14,576 nucleotides of DNA from CAYGZC01 sp964354225 (GTDB lineage Bacteria > Bacteroidota > Ignavibacteria > UBA10030 > SZUA-254), in assembly GCA_964354225.1 (NCBI GenBank), contig CAYGZC010000306.1:1-14576 (forward strand), read 5' to 3'. The notes beneath the pieces are model-generated. The model did no database searches. It was not told the DNA's origin and saw only the letters and a list, made by a program, of their open reading frames with translations. Shown piece by piece: positions 12,249-14,576 of the stretch (its first letter is position 1; each line of letters opens with the position of its first letter). The position numbers and the translations under genes were made by a program.

Positions 12249-14576
12249 ATGAACCAACTTCTCTACGGTTCTAATTTAGAAGAAAATATTATAGCTGTTC
12301 ATCCTTCAAGCGACCGCTCGATGCGTGTGTACACTAGAAAAACGAATGGCATCACATCGCAAGAGATTGAGTTTTATCCTTTCTTTTTTCTTTCCAGTCC
12401 TAAATTTCTGACGGATTTTCCGAAAAAATATTGGATCAAGGAACTAAACGGTAATAATTATTACCGATACCTTTGTGCTTTCACCAGTTGGCTTGAGATG
12501 TGGGATGCAATAAGATATGTTATAATGCGTTATAACGAAAACGCCTCAACCAAAGCCGATTCTTATTCAGAACTTCCTGTCATTCACGTTCGCACCGATC
12601 CAGTTGCACAGTTTCTGAAACAATCCGGCCGAACTTTATTTAAAGGTATGGAGTTCGATGATCTTCATCGGATGCAAATCAATATCAAAACATACACAAA
12701 GCATGGATTCAATCTTAGCAATCCACATCGTGCAGAAGATAGGATCGGCATCATTGCACTCTCCGACAATCGTGGATGGGAATTTGTTATCAATGGAAAA
12801 GGATTATCTGAGAAAGAAATGATCATTGAACTTATCCAAATAATTAAACAGAAAGATTACGACATCATCGAGGGACACAATATCTATAATTTCACGCTTC
12901 CCTACCTGCTTACGCGATGTGAGATGTTCGAAATAGATTTCGCAATTGGAAGAGATGATTCAGTGCCGCATCCATTCGATAAACGACTTTCATATACAGA
13001 GCGTTCATTGGATTATTCTTCATTTGAAATAAGCGGACGTCATATCATTGATACATTTCAGATTCTTCAAACATTTGATGCTTCAAAACGATCACTTGAA
13101 AATTACAGTTTAAACCATGCCGCTCAACACTTTGGCTTTGTAAAAAAGGATAGAGTTTATATCCAACCTGATCGAATAAACCGGTATCTTGATGATGAAC
13201 CGGAAACGCTTATCCAATGCTGTCTTGATGATAATCATGAAATCCGTCAACTTAGTGAATTTCTATCACTTAATATTTTCTGCATGACGCAGATGCTCCC
13301 ATTTAACTTTGGAACTGTGGCTCGACTTGGCGCTTCAGCAAAAATTGAATCCTTACTTCTTCGTGAATATATTCGTCAGAAACACTCGATACCAAAGCCA
13401 GATATAAGCTCGCAAACATTGGGTGGTTATACAGATATTTTTTATACAGGTATCCTTGGTCCAATCGTTGATGTTGATGTTGAATCGTTGTACCCTTCTA
13501 TCATGCTGAGTGAAAAAATATCCCCATATACCGAAACATTAGGGATATTTCTACACTTGCTAGATGAACTTACAAAGATGCGAATAAACGCCAAACGAAA
13601 AATGGAAACAGTGTCTGATCCACATGGAAAACGAAAGCAGGATGCCATTCAATCTGCATTTAAAACTCTTATAAATTCATTTTATGGATACTTGGGATAT
13701 AACCGAGCATTGTTTAATGACTCAAAAGCAGCCGATCAAATCGTCCGAAATGGTCATAAGATTCTCAAACAAATCATCACAACGATAACTGATTTGGGTG
13801 GAGAGGTTATTGAGGTCGATACAGATCGAGTATTCTTTACACCTCCGCAAAATATCAATAATGAACCTGAAGAAAAGAAATTTCTTAAGAAGATAAAAAA
13901 ACATTTACAGCCAGCGATCACACTTTTGATTAATGGACGTTATCAAAAAATGTTAAGTTACAAAAAGAAAAATTATGCACTTCTTGGTTATGACAGCAAG
14001 GTCAAAATTAAAGGGGCGTCACTAATATCCAGAAGTATGGAGAGGTTTGGTAGAGAATTTATTCAGGGCTGTGTCGAAGAACTTTTTAAGGATGACATCG
14101 GTAAAGTGCACGAACAATATGCAAAATACAAAATGTTAATTTTTAACCGCCAGTTGATGGCTAGCGATTTTGCACGCACAGAGTATCTCCGCGAGAGTTC
14201 TGATGAATATAACAAAGCTGTTGAAACTGGTACAAGGAATCGTGCTGCTAGCTATGAAGTTGCCATTAAATCGAATATTCCCTGGAAACCGGGTGATAAG
14301 GTTTCGTATTACTTTACAGGAGACGATCCTAACATTAAAGGTTTTGAGAATTGCAAACTTGCCGATGAATGGGACCCTAACTTTCCGGATGAAAACATTC
14401 AATATTACTTGAAACGATTAGATGAGTTTGCAAAAAAATTTGAAGAGTTCTTTACCGAGAACGATTTTCATGCAATATTTTCTGTTGATGACTTATTTGT
14501 TTTTTCACCAAAGGGAATTAAAATTCTCACCACACGTATAAAATCGGAAATTAAAGAAGTTATCGAGGAAAAATAT
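12249..14576 (+). CDS. polB: Family B DNA polymerase with degenerate exonuclease site (3' end beyond window)
   Basis: 776 codons are open to the window end with no stop. Polymerase motifs are intact: A, DVESLYPS (410-417); B, KTLINSFYG (472-480); C, VDTD (523-526), with both catalytic aspartates (410 and 526). The KG motif is present as KGASL (588-592). The N-terminal DnaQ-like 3'-5' exonuclease domain is recognisable, but its catalytic residues are changed: Exo I reads N145-I-K147 where DxE is expected; Exo II keeps N211 but has Thr216 for Asp (HNIYNFT); Exo III has Cys324 for Tyr (CCLDD), keeping Asp328. It is therefore predicted to polymerize without proofreading, as translesion enzymes do. 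The start ATG is 12 nt after the slipin stop, with no clear ribosome site; an ATG at 12244 is followed at once by TGA. No frameshift is seen. Family is certain; loss of proofreading is inference from residues. Confidence 0.93.
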   Translation, partial: MNQLLYGSNLEENIIAVHPSSDRSMRVYTRKTNGITSQEIEFYPFFFLSSPKFLTDFPKKYWIKELNGNNYYRYLCAFTSWLEMWDAIRYVIMRYNENASTKADSYSELPVIHVRTDPVAQFLKQSGRTLFKGMEFDDLHRMQINIKTYTKHGFNLSNPHRAEDRIGIIALSDNRGWEFVINGKGLSEKEMIIELIQIIKQKDYDIIEGHNIYNFTLPYLLTRCEMFEIDFAIGRDDSVPHPFDKRLSYTERSLDYSSFEISGRHIIDTFQILQTFDASKRSLENYSLNHAAQHFGFVKKDRVYIQPDRINRYLDDEPETLIQCCLDDNHEIRQLSEFLSLNIFCMTQMLPFNFGTVARLGASAKIESLLLREYIRQKHSIPKPDISSQTLGGYTDIFYTGILGPIVDVDVESLYPSIMLSEKISPYTETLGIFLHLLDELTKMRINAKRKMETVSDPHGKRKQDAIQSAFKTLINSFYGYLGYNRALFNDSKAADQIVRNGHKILKQIITTITDLGGEVIEVDTDRVFFTPPQNINNEPEEKKFLKKIKKHLQPAITLLINGRYQKMLSYKKKNYALLGYDSKVKIKGASLISRSMERFGREFIQGCVEELFKDDIGKVHEQYAKYKMLIFNRQLMASDFARTEYLRESSDEYNKAVETGTRNRAASYEVAIKSNIPWKPGDKVSYYFTGDDPNIKGFENCKLADEWDPNFPDENIQYYLKRLDEFAKKFEEFFTENDFHAIFSVDDLFVFSPKGIKILTTRIKSEIKEVIEEKY

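Noticed and set aside
12244..12249. Possible disrupted start of the polymerase (ATG followed by TGA)
   Set aside because: The next ATG at 12249 opens an unbroken frame with family B polymerase sequence, so the first ATG is incidental.
14136..14412. Opposite-strand and out-of-frame open frames near 14136-14412
   Set aside because: Both lie inside the continuous polymerase frame.
1..14576. CRISPR array, insertion sequence or prophage
   Set aside because: No regularly spaced direct repeats, transposase, integrase or phage structural genes were seen.

Overview
The window looks like chromosomal DNA of a Gram-negative bacterium of the Bacteroidota/Chlorobiota/Ignavibacteriota (FCB) group. The reasons are a C-terminal type IX secretion (T9SS) type A sorting domain (YPNPFNP...GIYFYRL...MLVK), a PorV/PorQ-family outer-membrane protein, an Oar-like TonB-dependent receptor with an N-terminal carboxypeptidase-regulatory-like domain, and an AT-rich base composition with long secreted beta-rich proteins. 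An Ignavibacteria-like lineage fits best, because one promoter matches the sigma70 consensus (TTGACA-N17-TATAAT) rather than the Bacteroidetes -33/-7 type. That placement is inference.

Left part (1-9507), all on the minus strand and read from right to left: a compact five-gene cell-envelope operon. It runs from a 718-aa secreted protein with a fibronectin III-like segment and a divergent C-terminal sorting-type domain, to a 751-aa T9SS cargo with repeated OB-fold-like segments, a 601-aa lipoprotein, a 967-aa TonB-dependent receptor-like protein, and finally a PorV/PorQ-like beta-barrel protein cut by the window edge. The 751/601/967 genes are joined by two TAATG stop-start overlaps, so they are probably translationally coupled. 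The set reads as cargo plus surface lipoprotein plus outer-membrane receptor plus T9SS-associated barrel.

Middle (9508-10168): a divergent intergenic region. Its first ~340 bases are AT-rich with no convincing gene. It then holds a consensus promoter, a ~100-nt segment with three predicted hairpins ending in a strong intrinsic terminator (a candidate small RNA or leader), a second weaker promoter, a tRNA-Ser(GGA) gene, and a 12-bp palindrome before the next gene.

Right part (10169-14576), plus strand: a tight cluster of an NfeD-type membrane serine protease, a slipin/stomatin (SPFH) protein, and a family B DNA polymerase running off the window. NfeD and slipin form a well-known protease/scaffold pair. 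The polymerase keeps its polymerization motifs A, B and C but has lost three of the four carboxylates of the 3'-5' exonuclease site, so it is predicted to lack proofreading. This and the candidate small RNA are the two most noteworthy observations.
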